This document shows positions 29,501 to 40,376 of a stretch of DNA of 64,000 bases, one piece after another. A program made the translations under genes and the position numbers. The notes beneath the pieces were generated by a model. The model made no database searches. It saw only the letters and a program-made list of their open reading frames with translations, and was not told the DNA's origin. This DNA is from Posidonia oceanica (taxonomy: Eukaryota; Streptophyta; Magnoliopsida; Alismatales; Posidoniaceae): NCBI GenBank assembly GCA_037176725.1, contig JAZBRS010000077.1:1426001-1490000 (forward strand), read 5' to 3'. Position 1 is the first letter of the stretch. Each line of letters begins with the position of its first letter.

Positions 29501-32359
29501 TTCCAAGCCTTCCTGCTCCGTCCTCGACTCGCCGGTCTTCCTGTCTTCTCTGGCGCCGATCTCCTGTTCTCCGAACGCTCCGGCCAGAAGAACGGCCCCT
29601 AGGTGATCTCCGGAGCTCCACACAGACGCCGACAACCTCCTCCGCCGATCAACACCCCCGCAGCCCTCCTGTGCCGGTGGTGGTGAGCGCCGGTGGCTCA
29701 CTGCTACAGTGCCAGCCACCGCCGGCCAAGCACTGTGCTTTTATTTTTCTGTTTGTATAGTTTATGTGTGAATATTGCATATCTGCCTTAAGTTATCTCA
29801 TTTTTACGTTTTAGTCCTCTCTTCATTTAATCAGCTTAGTTTTTAATTAAATATCATGCTAAATTGCTCTGAATATCTGTGCTTTTCAGTATTTTCTTTT
29901 CAGTCCTTTTACTGTGCTGTGCTGTTGTATTATTTTGCATTTTAGCCCCTCTGTTTTCGTTTTTTGCATATAAGTCCTGCCCTAAATCAGTTCATTTAAT
30001 TGCATATAGTTTTGCCATACTGCATTGCATTCTGGCCCCTTGCATGTTTCTGATTTTGCATTTAGGTCCATGCACTGTAGTAGCTTAGGTTTTATTTTTA
30101 TTTTTGCTTGTTGCATTGCATTTTTCTTCCCTCTGTTTTCTGATTTTTGCATGTAGGTCCATTTTAAATGTGCAGTAACTGTTTTCCATGCATTTTGGCT
30201 TATTGCATTGCATTTTCAACCCTGAACTTTTAAAAAATTGCATATCAGTCCTTTTCAGTATTTTCAGAGCATATTTACCATACAAAATTGCATATTTGAC
30301 CCCTGCATGATTCAAAAATCACACCTAGGTCCTTGCATCCTTTAAAAACCAAGTAAAAAGACTGTTTTGCCCCTAAAGTTGCATCTTAGCTCCTATGCTT
30401 ACAAAATTGCATGTAGACCCTCCACTTGCATTCCCAGACTCCCTAGAATCCTGTTTTCTGGAAAATTTGCACTTTAGACCCCAGTTTTTTCCAAAATTGC
30501 ACTCTGATTTCTTTTTGTTTTTCAAAACTTCTTCCAATGCATACCCTCTTTTCAAATTAGTTTTCTGAGCCCAGTCTTTTGCAAAATAACCCTCTGCCCT
30601 CTCCTGTTTTCAAAACCCTCCTCTGTGGACCCCATCTTTTGTGAAAATTTGCATTTTAGCCCCTTTTCTTTTTCAAAAATGCTTTTGAACTCCTGTCTTT
30701 TCCAAGTTTGTTCCCCTTGTTTCTCCTTGCTTGTGCATGCATTCTGCATTCATTTAGTCTTGCATTTTAGCATCCTTTTGCACACACTAAGTACCTTTAG
30801 CTCTCCTTCACCTGGGAGGACCATTTGCACACCCCTAGGACCTCCCGAACACCTAGATCTGTTCTTCTCCCCTGTTCTGGCCCTTCTGCCTTGAAGCTGC
30901 GATATCTTCCGATCCGGCCGTTGGATCTTCTCAAGTAAGCTGCCCAGGCGACCGCAGCGAAGCGCTCTTCAGCATGGACCAAGCAGATCTCAGATCAGGC
31001 TCCCGGGTTTCCAGGTATGTCCTCCTAAACCTCTGCATTGCATTCATTTGCATGCCATTTGCATAGTTTTCCTCGTTTTCGATTTCTGTCTCTTTAAGCA
31101 TGTAGAATAGGGCCTCCTCTTCTTGTCTATCAACTCAGGTCTCCATTTCGCGTTTCCATGTGTTTTGTGTTGAGTTTTCCCTGGATTTACCACTTAATGA
31201 GACTTTTTTCCCCCTTTTTCCACGATCCGATCGCATCGCGAGCTTTGGGCAGCATGCGAGAAACACCGTGGAGCGGTTTAGTGGGAAACGGTCATAGAGA
31301 GGTGGTAATCCCTCCGTTTGCTCACTCTCCCCTTTGTAGGTCTTCACACCTACCCTGGGTGGTCCTAAACAATGTCTGTTCTTACACACACATTGTCTTG
31401 CTCCTCTTTGGCATCTTCTGATCTCTTCTTTGCATTTAGCATTCGCACAGTTTTCCGAGGTTTTATCTCGTAGCTTTTGGCACCGTTTTGCGTGCCCGTT
31501 CTCTTTTTGGCACCGTTTTGCGTGCCTGCTTTGTCTTTCGCGTCGTTTTGCGCACTCGCCCTATTTTTGGCACAGTTTTGCGTGCCCGTCATCGTCTTTT
31601 GCACCGATTTGCGTGCCGCCTTGCTTTCTCGCCCGTTTTGCCTGCCGGCCTTGTCTTTTGCACTGTTTTGCGCGCTTTCTTGTTTTTCGCCTCGTTTTGC
31701 GTGTTTTACGCCGTTTTCTCTTGCATGTCGATCGCATTGCATGGTTTTACCGTTGTTTTGCTTTTTCGCCTGCATTTGCATATAGGGCTGTGATGCTTAC
31801 TGCCTGGAGTTCTCACGAGCCAGGTTTCGCCCAGTTCGGAACACAGACAGCGCGACTGAGCATTTAGAAAGCACGTTTACTTTCCTTGCGTTGCCTCTTC
31901 CCACTTAGAGCACTCCTTGAGCATTCATTTAGGCATTCATAGGCACATAGGCATTCAATCCTGCATTTCCCTGCGTATGCGAGCGTAAGCCCAGAAAGAT
32001 CGATTTTCGGGCGTGTCGAGGGTGCCTAACACCTTCCCCGCACGTAACAGGAGTCCTTGCCCTGTCTTTTGGCCCGCAATGACCATACCACCCTTATCCT
32101 AGGCTAGAGTCATCTCATTTGCATGTATTTGCATTTGTTTCCTTTGCATTGCTTTGCTTTGCATTTCTTGCTTGGTTTTGCGTGTTAATTCACGCATTTC
32201 CCCTAGTTTTCCTTGTCTCCCGTTAATAGACATGGTGGCGACTCTGATTTGTCTTATCTTTCTCTTTTCTCCTCGATTTCAAGTATTTTCGAGTCGAGCC
32301 TCTTCCTCGGATCCAATCGCCGCTAGATAGCGAGCCTGATACCGATTGGGATCGCTACA
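26568..32359 (+). repeat. Element B 3' LTR (5792 bp)
   Basis: Near-identical copy of 4785-10578 with scattered substitutions and single-base indels. It ends ATCGCTACA directly before the ACTGT duplication. All internal landmarks of the 5' LTR recur: TATAAG at 28486, ATG and donor at 30974-31016, degenerate 30-bp units at about 31470-31690, and the terminal TAGCGA...TCGCTA inverted repeat. Confidence 0.96.
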
Positions 32360-33084
32360 ACTGTAAACTATCGTTCCAGTTGATAGGACTGTAAACTATC
32401 ATTCTCTAGCTGATGATCCAAAACTCATCCTTGGCTGATATCCGAAACTATCACCTGCAATTGCATTATACGGCTGATATCCAGTAACTATCCCTCATGA
32501 TTGCGTTTTCCAGTTGATAGGACTGTAAACTATCGCTCCAGTTGATAGGACTGTAAACTATCGCTCCAATTGATAGGTCTGTAAACTATCGTTCCAGTTG
32601 ATAAGACTGTAAACTATCCCTCGCAATCATGTTATATGGCTGATATCTAGTAACTATCCCTCGCAAATGCCCTTTCCAGTTGATAGGACTGTAAACTATC
32701 GCTCCAGTTGATAGGCCTGTAAACTATCGTTCCAGTTGATAGGACTGTAAACTATCATTCTCTGGCATTTGCGTTATACGACTGATACCCAATAACTATC
32801 CCTCATGGTTTGTGCTTTCCAGTTGATAGGACTGTAAACTATCGCTTCCAGTTGATAGGACTGTAAACTATTGTTCCAGTTGATAGGACTGTAAACTATC
32901 CCGCACAACCATGTTATACGGCTGATATCCAGTAACTATCACTCACAACTGCCTCCGGTTGATAGGACCGTAAACTATCGTTCCAGTTGATAGGTCTGTA
33001 AACTATCGTTCCAGTTGATAGGACTGTAAACTATCACTCCCGGTTGATAGGACCGTAAACTATCCGGCCGATAAGCCCGACACC
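32360..33084 (+). repeat. Element A hairpin array, second half
   Basis: More than 20 units of CCAGTTGATAGGACTGTAAAC followed by TATC and GTTATACGGCTGATATCC type. It ends with GATAGGACCGTAAACTATC and a GATAAG...CTTATC unit. Its left end, 32360-32364, is the right copy of B's ACTGT target duplication. Confidence 0.9.
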
Positions 33085-33562
33085 TTATCACCTTTTTGGC
33101 GTGGCCTTGTCCTAGGAAGGCAAAGTCCTGCATTCCCCTTGCGAAAGGAGAGTTGACCTCTCTCCCCTCGCACCCCTCTTTTTTCTGCTAGCTTGCTCCC
33201 TGGGCGGGGACAAGCTACACCTTTTCTTTCTTGCCTTGTCGCGCAAGTCTGGCCCTTTCTGCCAGATCCTTGCGCCACATCGCGCCCTTCCTCTAGCATT
33301 TCTCTTGCATCATCTCTGCACCTTCTCAACTAGCATTGCACACTAGTTTAGCATCATCAGCATCACTTGTACTGCATCAGCATTCTAGTTGCACTGACTT
33401 TTGTACTAATGTTTGCATTGCATCTGCATTAGCATGTATTGCATACTTTGCACATCATCCATCTGCACCAGCATTTTGCATTGCGGCAACGGGCTATGAT
33501 TTTCGGTGCATCCGCCGAATAAGTAGCTCATGCCCATAGCAAACTTCTGCTCCCGCCGGTCA
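33085..33562 (+). other. Element A region between hairpin array and PPT
   Basis: Homologous to 26025-26500 of B. It is GC-rich, then rich in short GCATT/CATCAGCAT motifs. No gene is seen. Confidence 0.6.
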
Positions 33563-33612
33563 GATGGGGTGTCTTGTCAACCCTGAGCAATGGCCTCGCT
33601 CCGCTTCGCCTT

Positions 33613-33629
33613 GCTCAGGGAGGGGCAAC
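33613..33629 (+). other. Element A polypurine tract (PPT)
   Basis: GCTCAGGGAGGGGCAAC directly abuts the LTR start TGTTGACACC at 33630. The flanking CCTGAGCA (33582-33589) and GTCAAC (33576-33581) repeat the stem-loop design seen in B. Confidence 0.85.
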
Positions 33630-36600
33630 TGTTGACACCCCATCTTGACAGGCCCGGATCATTTGGGACCCTCTGGTGACTTCTGGATCTAAACCTAGGT
33701 CAAACAACCCCCAACCCTCTTCATCTCACCCTTCAAATCAAGCCTAAACTTGACCTAAGCCTACACCCATTTCCCAAGCCCAAAACCTACCCAAAAACCA
33801 TAGGAAAACCCATCACCACCTACTTAGCAAACCTACCCAAACACTTAAAAACTTTCAGCCCAAAACCATTCCCAAAAACCCTAGAAAACTTAGGTGAAAC
33901 CACCCTTTTTCTACACCTCAAAACCCCTCCAAACCTTGCTCAAAACCAGACCAAATCCCCAGAACCAACACTAGAAACCCTAGGCTACACACTCCCCAAT
34001 TTTCACCCCATTTCAAAACTCTTAAGCCTTCCATTCACCTAAATTATCATTTTCTCTCTCTTGGATTATTCTTTTCTCTCTCCTCTCTCTCTCTCCTGAT
34101 TATCCTCCCTCTTTTCATCCCCTTCTCTCTCTTCTTCTTGCCTGGCTATGGGCCCCCTTTGTGCTTCTATCTCTTCTCTATCTTATTTCTATTTTTACCT
34201 TATTTTTAGCATTTTCCCTGACTTTTAAAAAAATTATTCTCCTCCAACTCATCTCTTTCCCCTTTATTCTTCCTTTTTTCCTTTTCTTCTCCCTTCTCTT
34301 TTCCTTTTTCTTTCTTTTGCTAAAATCCATAAAAAACCCTTAAAAATCTCTAAAACAAAAGGGAAACAAGCCAGAACCCTAAGAAAAATAATTAAAAATA
34401 CTAAACAAACAATTAAGAACCTAAACCCAACTAAATCTAGTTAAAATGAAAAATCAAGGATGCAAGCTAAAAAATGCAAAACAAACCAAAAGAAAATGCT
34501 GTAAAATCAAAGAAAAAACTAAAATATAATCAAAACCGACCAAAAGTGAAAACCCTATCAAAATAATCTAAAAACAAACCCTAAGAAGAAGTAAAACAAT
34601 TAAAAACACTAAGACAAATAATTAATGAAAAAACTTAACTTAACAAACCTAAGAAGAACAATTTAAGAACTTAATTAAAAAAAAGAAAGAAAAGAGAAAC
34701 AATTAAAGATTTAAAAACACTTAATCCATCAAGAAGAAACTTAACTAAAAAACATCAAGAAAACTTAACAAACAAAAAATCAAAAGTGTAATTTAAAGGA
34801 GACTTAAGAAAAATCCTAAAAAGACTAAAATCAAAAGGCCAAAACTCACTCTAATTAATCTAAAAATAAACTTTAAAAAATCCTCACTAAAATCCCAAAT
34901 ACTTAACAAGAAAAACACAATGGAAAAATAATTTAAAAGGCTTAACAAACACTTAATCAAAATGGAAAACAAATTAAAAACAAAGAAAACCCTTAAAACC
35001 CTAATCAAACCCAAAACCCCTCTAAAACCAGAATTAATCAACTAAAAACAGTCATTAAAAATTTAATCAAGATCCTAACTTGCAAACACAATCATTCTAA
35101 TATTTTTACTTATTTTTATTTTATTTTTACCTAATTTATTTCCCTTCTCTTTCCCTTCCATTCCTCTTTTCTTCCTATTTTTCTTCCCTTCCTCTTTTCC
35201 TACTGGGCCCAGTCCAGCCTGTTCGCCCCATCTTTCTTTTCTTTCTTTTTTTCTTTTTTTTTCCTTCCGCTCGCGGCCCGGCCCACGATCCCCAGCCTTT
35301 GCCCTCCACCCTTCTTCCTTCTTCTTCCACAGCTTCTTCCTTCTCCTCCCGCGAAGCTGCACAGCACGCCCCCTTCTTTTTCAAATTCAACTTCTACCCC
35401 CTCCATCAGATCAGCACTAGTTCGCCTCGGCCTCCTCTTCTCTCAGCACCTTTTCCGGGAGGCATTAACTGCCTGTCATCTCGCCGGCTGCTCGTCTCCC
35501 TCAGCTGCAGTGGACGGTGTCGGTGGAATTTGAATTCCAGAGCACGTGAGCAAGCCGAAGGGCAGCAGATAAAGCCAGCCCTTTAGCCCCTCCTCCAATG
35601 CCCTTTTACCGTTCGAGAGAGAGAGCCAGAGAAATCCAGAGAATTCCCAAGCAAACTTCTCCTTCTTCTCCCTCTGAATTCAGCAGCCTTCCCCCTTCTT
35701 TTTTCTCAGAAACCAAGCCCGTTCCAGCCATCAATTCTCTTCCATTTCATCCCCAAAATCCACCCAGAGTCCCAGCATCCCTCCTCCACCATTTCCCAGC
35801 CTTTCCACCCTTGAAAACAGCCCCAGTCCACCGAACTTCCACCACAGAAACCAACTGCAACCCGACACCACCTCCCCTAAAATTGCCTTCACCACAGACC
35901 TCCTTTTCGTCCCAAAACTTTCCCAGTCACTCGCCTGAACTCCACCTCTCCAAGCCACCCAGCCTTCAGCCTTCTCCCCCCTCACCGGCCGAACCTTCCA
36001 CCACAAACAGTTACCTCCCTCTCTGACCAGAAAATCGCCCGGCCTGCAAACTCCACCCACAGCCTCCCAAAACCCAATTCAACCACCCAGAATCGACCAC
36101 CAGACCTCCAGCAATCTTCCAGAGGGTCCTATCTGGCCGGAGGAGTAGCGGACACTCTCTTCGGTCTCTGGCTGCCTCTGTGAACCCAAGAACAGCCGAA
36201 TCTTCCTCCGGTCTTTGCAGTAGCCTTCCAAGCATCCAGGAAGCTCTAGAGGGTCGCTCTGAGGAGATCCAAACCGTCCCGAGCCATCGATGCCCCCTCC
36301 TCTCACCAGACGAACTCCACCGGCGATCTCTGAAATCACCTGCGTCGGGAGGACTTCTCAGATGCGGAGACAGGTAACTCTTTATCCCCTTAGCCTAATC
36401 TTCCTCCCCTCTTGCTTTTCCCCCCCTTAGAATAGGTTTTTCTTCGCTCCTGCGCCGAGTCAGCTCCGGTCAGAGCCGTCTTCTCCGGCGAGCTTCTCCG
36501 TGCGTCCCTCCACTCCGGTCAGCAGAACGGCGTTCCAGCAGCACCCTCCGGTCCGCACGAGTCTCAGGAACACACTCCAGCCTTCAGATCGCCGCGTCGT

Positions 36601-39600
36601 CGCGTCGATCGCCCGGAGCGTGCTTCTGAAGCTCTGCAGACCTCCGGTGGCTTCTCCGGCTCGCTCCAGCCCGCGTCGAGCTCCGCCGAGTGTTGTCCGA
36701 CCTCCGGTAGGACCTGGAGATACTTCCCCACTGGTCTGTGCTGCCCCAACATCCCTGTGCCGGCGTTCATGGATGCTGGCAGCTTGCTGCTACAGTGTCC
36801 ATGGCCGTCGGCCATTACACTGTTCCTTTATTTTCCAGTTATCTAAGTTTTTTGCTAAATATTGCATTGCTGGTCTGAGTTCTTGTTATTTTGCATTCCG
36901 GTCCTTTATTTGATTTAATCTGCTGATTTTTGAACTGAAACTATATTAAATTGCATGAAATGTCTGTAGTTCTCCTTATTTGCTTTCTGGTCCTTTTACT
37001 GTGCTTTCCTTCAGTAATAAGTTAGGCTCTGGCCCTCCTGCTTTTGATTTTTGCACTTTAGTCCTGCAGTAGTTTAATTAGATTTAATGCATGAACTTTG
37101 CCATATAAAATTGCATTCCAGGTCCCTTTTGTTTGCTGTATTTTCCTTCTGGTCCTCTGTCCTGTAGAACTTAGCATTTATTTTTCATTTTGCTTGTTGC
37201 ATTGCATTTTTCCCCCTCTGTTTTCTGATTTTTGCATATAGGTCCTTTCTAATGCACAGTAGTCATTTAAATGCATATTTAGCTTATTAAATTGCATTTT
37301 TGACCTTGCATATTTTAAAAATTGCATGTCAGTCCTTTGTCTGCCCCCTTAATGCATATTTTGCTTCAAAAATTGCATTTTTGACCCTGCATGTTTGAAA
37401 AATTGCACATAGGTCCTCTGCATGCTTATAAAAATCATTTAAATGCATATTTTGCTTATAAAATTGCATTTTAGCCCCACATGTTTGAAAAATTGCATGT
37501 AAGTCCCCCATTTGCATTCCCAGACTACTTAGGACCCTGTTTTTCTGGAAAAATTGCATTCTGAACCCTAATGATTTTAAAATTGCATCTTAATCTGCCA
37601 CATGTTTTCAAAGCTTGCCCTGATGCATACCCATCTTGAAAAATTGCATTTTAGACCCTATCCTTTGCAAAATTGCATTTAGACCCTCCTTTTCTCAAAA
37701 TCCTTGCATGAAAGCCCCAAACTTTTCAAAACTTCTGCATGTAGACCCCCATCTTTTCAAAAATTGCATTTGAACCCCCAATCTTCTGAAAAATCCCTCT
37801 TGAGTCTTTTCTTGCTTTCTGCATGCATTTGCACTCATGTAGTCTTGCATTTGGCATTCTCTGCACACACTTCAGCATCTTTAGCTCCCAATTACATGGG
37901 AGGACCCGTCTGCACACCCCTAGGACCTCCTGTACACTTAGATCTGTTCTTCTCCCCTGTTCTGGCCTCTCTGCCTTGAAGCTGTGATATCTTCCAATCC
38001 GGCCGTTGGATCTTCTCAAACAAGCTACCCAGACGACCCCGGCGAAGCGCTCTTCAGCATGGACCAAGCAGATCTCAGATCAGGCTCCAGATTTCCCAGG
38101 TACGTCTTCCTGAACCGCTGCACAGCATTCATTTGCATACCATTTGCATAGCATGCATCGTTTTCGCTTTTTGTTTCCTCGAGCATGTAGAATAGGACTT
38201 CCTCTTCTTATCTGTCAACTCCGTTCCTCCTTTCGTGTATTCCCAAGTGGTTTGCGTTGTGTTTCCCCTGGATTCACTACTTATTGTGACTCTCTTCCAC
38301 CTTTTCCACGATCCGATTGTACTGCGAGCTTTGGGCAGCGTGCGTGACACATCGTGGGGCAGTTTAGTGGAAAATAGTCACAAAGCGGTGGTAATCCCTC
38401 CACTTGCTTGTTCTCCCCAGTGTAGGTCTTCACACCTGCTCTGTGTGGCCCTTAAACAGTGCCTGTTCTCACACACACGCTGTCTTGCTTCTCCTTTCGC
38501 TTTTCTCATCCTTTCTCTTCGCATTTGCATCTACATGGTTTTGCCGAGGTTTTTATTCCGTCTTTTGGCACCGTTTTGCGTGCCCGCTTCGCTTTCGGCA
38601 TCGTTTTGCGTGCCCGCTTTGTCTTTGGCACCATTTTGGGTGCCCACTTTGCTTTTGGCACTGTTTTGCGTGCCCGCTTTGTTTTTGGCACCGTTTTGCA
38701 TGCCCGCTTTGTTTTTGGCACCATTTTGCATGCCCGCTTCGCTTGTGGCACCGTTTTGCATGCCCGCTTTGTTTTTGGCACCGTTTTGTGTGCCCGCTTC
38801 GCTTTTGGCACCGTTTTGCGTGCCCACTTTGTCTTTGGCACCGTTTTGCGTGCCTGCTTTGTTTTTGGCACCGTTTTGCGTGCCCACTTCGCTTTTGGCA
38901 CCATTTCGCGTGCCCGCTTTGTTTTTGGCACCGTTTTGCGTGCCCGCTTCGCTTTTGGCACCGTTTTGCGTGCCCGCTTTGCTTTTGGCACCATTTTGCG
39001 TGCCTGTTTCGCTTTTGGCACCGTTTTGCGTGCCTACTTTGTTTTTGGCACCGTTTTGCGTGCCCGCTTTGCTTTCTCGCTCGGTTTCGCGTGCCCGCTT
39101 CGCTTTTGGCACCGTTTTGCGTGCCCGTCTTGTTTTCTTGCACCGTTTTGCGTGCCGCTCTCGTTTCTTGCATTGTTTCGCGTGTTTTGCGCCGTCTTCT
39201 CTTGCATGTCGCTTGCATCTGCATGGATTTACCGTTGTTTTGTTTTTTCGCTTGCATTTGCATATAAGGCAGTGATGCTTACTGCCTGGAGTTCTCACGA
39301 GCCAGGTTTCGCCCGGTTCGAAACACAGACAGCGTTGCTGAGCACTTAGACTGCACGTTTACTTCCTTGCATTGTTTCTCACCACTTAGAGCACACCTAC
39401 GAGCATTCATTGGTACTTAGGCATTCAAACCTGCATTTCCCTGTGTATGCGAGCGTAAGCCTAGAAAGACCGATTCTCGGGCATGTCGGGGGTGCCTAAC
39501 ACCTTCCCCGCACGTAACAGGAGTCCTTGCCCAGTCTTTTGGCCCGCAATGACCATATCGCCCTTATCTTAGGCATGAGTCATCTCATTTGCATGTTTTT

Positions 39601-39827
39601 GCATTTGTTTTCCTTTGCATTGCTTTGCTTTGCATTTCTTGCTTGGTTTTGCGTGTCAATTCACGCATTTCCCCCGATTTTCCTTGTCTCCCGATAATAG
39701 ACATGGTGGCGACTCTGATTTGTCTTATCTTCTTCTTTTCTCCTCGTTTTTAAGTGTTTTCGAGTTGAGCCCTCCTCCTCGGACCTCGCCGCTAATAGTA
39801 AGCCTGATTCTGATTGGGATTACTACA
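33630..39827 (+). repeat. Element A 3' LTR (6198 bp)
   Basis: It starts TGTTGACACCCCATCTTGAC and ends GGATTACTACA. It is clearly related to B's LTRs along most of its length but considerably diverged, so A and B belong to different subgroups or ages. It contains a large 30-bp minisatellite (38563-39192) that is short and degenerate in B. The A-rich first 1.4 kb, GC-rich middle, ATG plus donor block (38059-38101) and conserved terminal block are all present. Confidence 0.93.
38563..39192 (+). repeat. 30-bp minisatellite in element A 3' LTR, about 21 copies
   Basis: The unit is TTTTGGCACCGTTTTGCGTG followed by CCCGCTTCGC or CCCGCTTTGT; the two endings often alternate, hinting at a 60-bp higher-order unit. 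GGCAC and GTGCC within each unit form a hairpin. Because 30 is a multiple of three and the unit lacks stops, long frames open on both strands; these are artefacts. Confidence 0.93.
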
Positions 39828-39832
39828 CTAGT

Positions 39833-40376
39833 CCAAGGAAGAAAAAAGGACGCCAGACAGGGTGATGGGTGTCATCCGAGCAGTTTGGGCTGCCAGCCTA
39901 GAGAAGGAAAGGTAGCTTGTCCTCGCCCGAGGAAGCAAGCAGACGACTAGAGCGGTGTGGAACAAAAGGGGCAAAATTCTCGTGCGAAAGAAATGGGGGC
40001 ATCTTTTCTGTTGAGAAAGCAAGCAAGAAAAGGGGACGCATGACAGATGATAGGTTTCGGACCCATCAACCGCAAGGGAGTGAATGATAAGTGAGTGATA
40101 GGTTTCGAACCCATCGACCGCAAGTGAGTGATAGGTTTCGGACCCATCAACCGCAAGGGAGTTAATGATAAGTTTTGGACTTATCGACCGCAAAGGATAG
40201 GTTTTGGACCCATCGACTGCAAGGGAGGTGAATGATAAGTTTCGGACTTATCGACCGGAAAAAGGCTAGGAATGATAAGTGCAAGCCTTATCAAGACCAG
40301 AAAAGAGGCCAGGAATGATAGGTGCAAGCCCTATCAAGACTAGGAATAGGTCAGGAATGATAAGTGCAGGCCTTAC
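39833..40376 (-). mobile_element. Element D: fragment of a minus-strand relative's repeat array
   Basis: Read on the minus strand it holds the same kinds of monomers as A, B and C: CGGTTGATGGGTCCGAAACC, GATAAGTCCAAAACTTATC, a GCTTCCTCGGGCGAGGAC unit as in C, and the GGCTGGCA phrase. It lies between the end of A's 3' LTR and the outer end of C's 3' LTR, so both probably inserted into it. No coding part remains in the window. Confidence 0.7.

Larger units (their letters stand above)
4785..32359 (+). mobile_element. Element B: complete 27.6-kb Tat/Ogre-like LTR retrotransposon
   Basis: It is bounded by LTRs that start TGTTGACACC and end GATCGCTACA, inside a perfect ACTGT duplication. The order is 5' LTR, PBS, leader, gag-pro, pol (RT, two RNase H domains, integrase), post-pol spacer, DUF7745-like gene, three repeat arrays, PPT, 3' LTR. 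The size and dual RNase H are as known for Ogre/Tat elements. I see no extra ORF upstream of gag as described for legume Ogre. Lesions are a TGA after gag-pro, YVDN in RT, a pol frameshift in a C7 run, and a TAG in the DUF7745-like gene. The LTRs differ by roughly one to a few per cent by eye, so insertion was fairly recent. Confidence 0.96.
32360..39827 (+). mobile_element. Element A, right part: rest of the repeat array, PPT and 3' LTR
   Basis: The first bases, ACTGT then AAACTATCG, complete the hairpin monomer that was split at 4784, which proves the nesting. The part ends with A's 3' LTR at 39827. The next five bases, CTAGT (39828-39832), are the expected target duplication, but the other copy lies outside the window. 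Confidence 0.94.

Noticed and set aside
28952..29719. 255-codon minus-strand ORF in B's 3' LTR
   Set aside because: The near-identical 5' LTR has it split into several frames (7171-7938), so it is not maintained. It is GC-rich LTR sequence.
38235..39298. Overlapping ORFs of 236-346 codons on both strands
   Set aside because: They lie over the 30-bp minisatellite, whose unit has no stop and is a multiple of three. Six frames stay open by chance, and the frames are lost in B and E.
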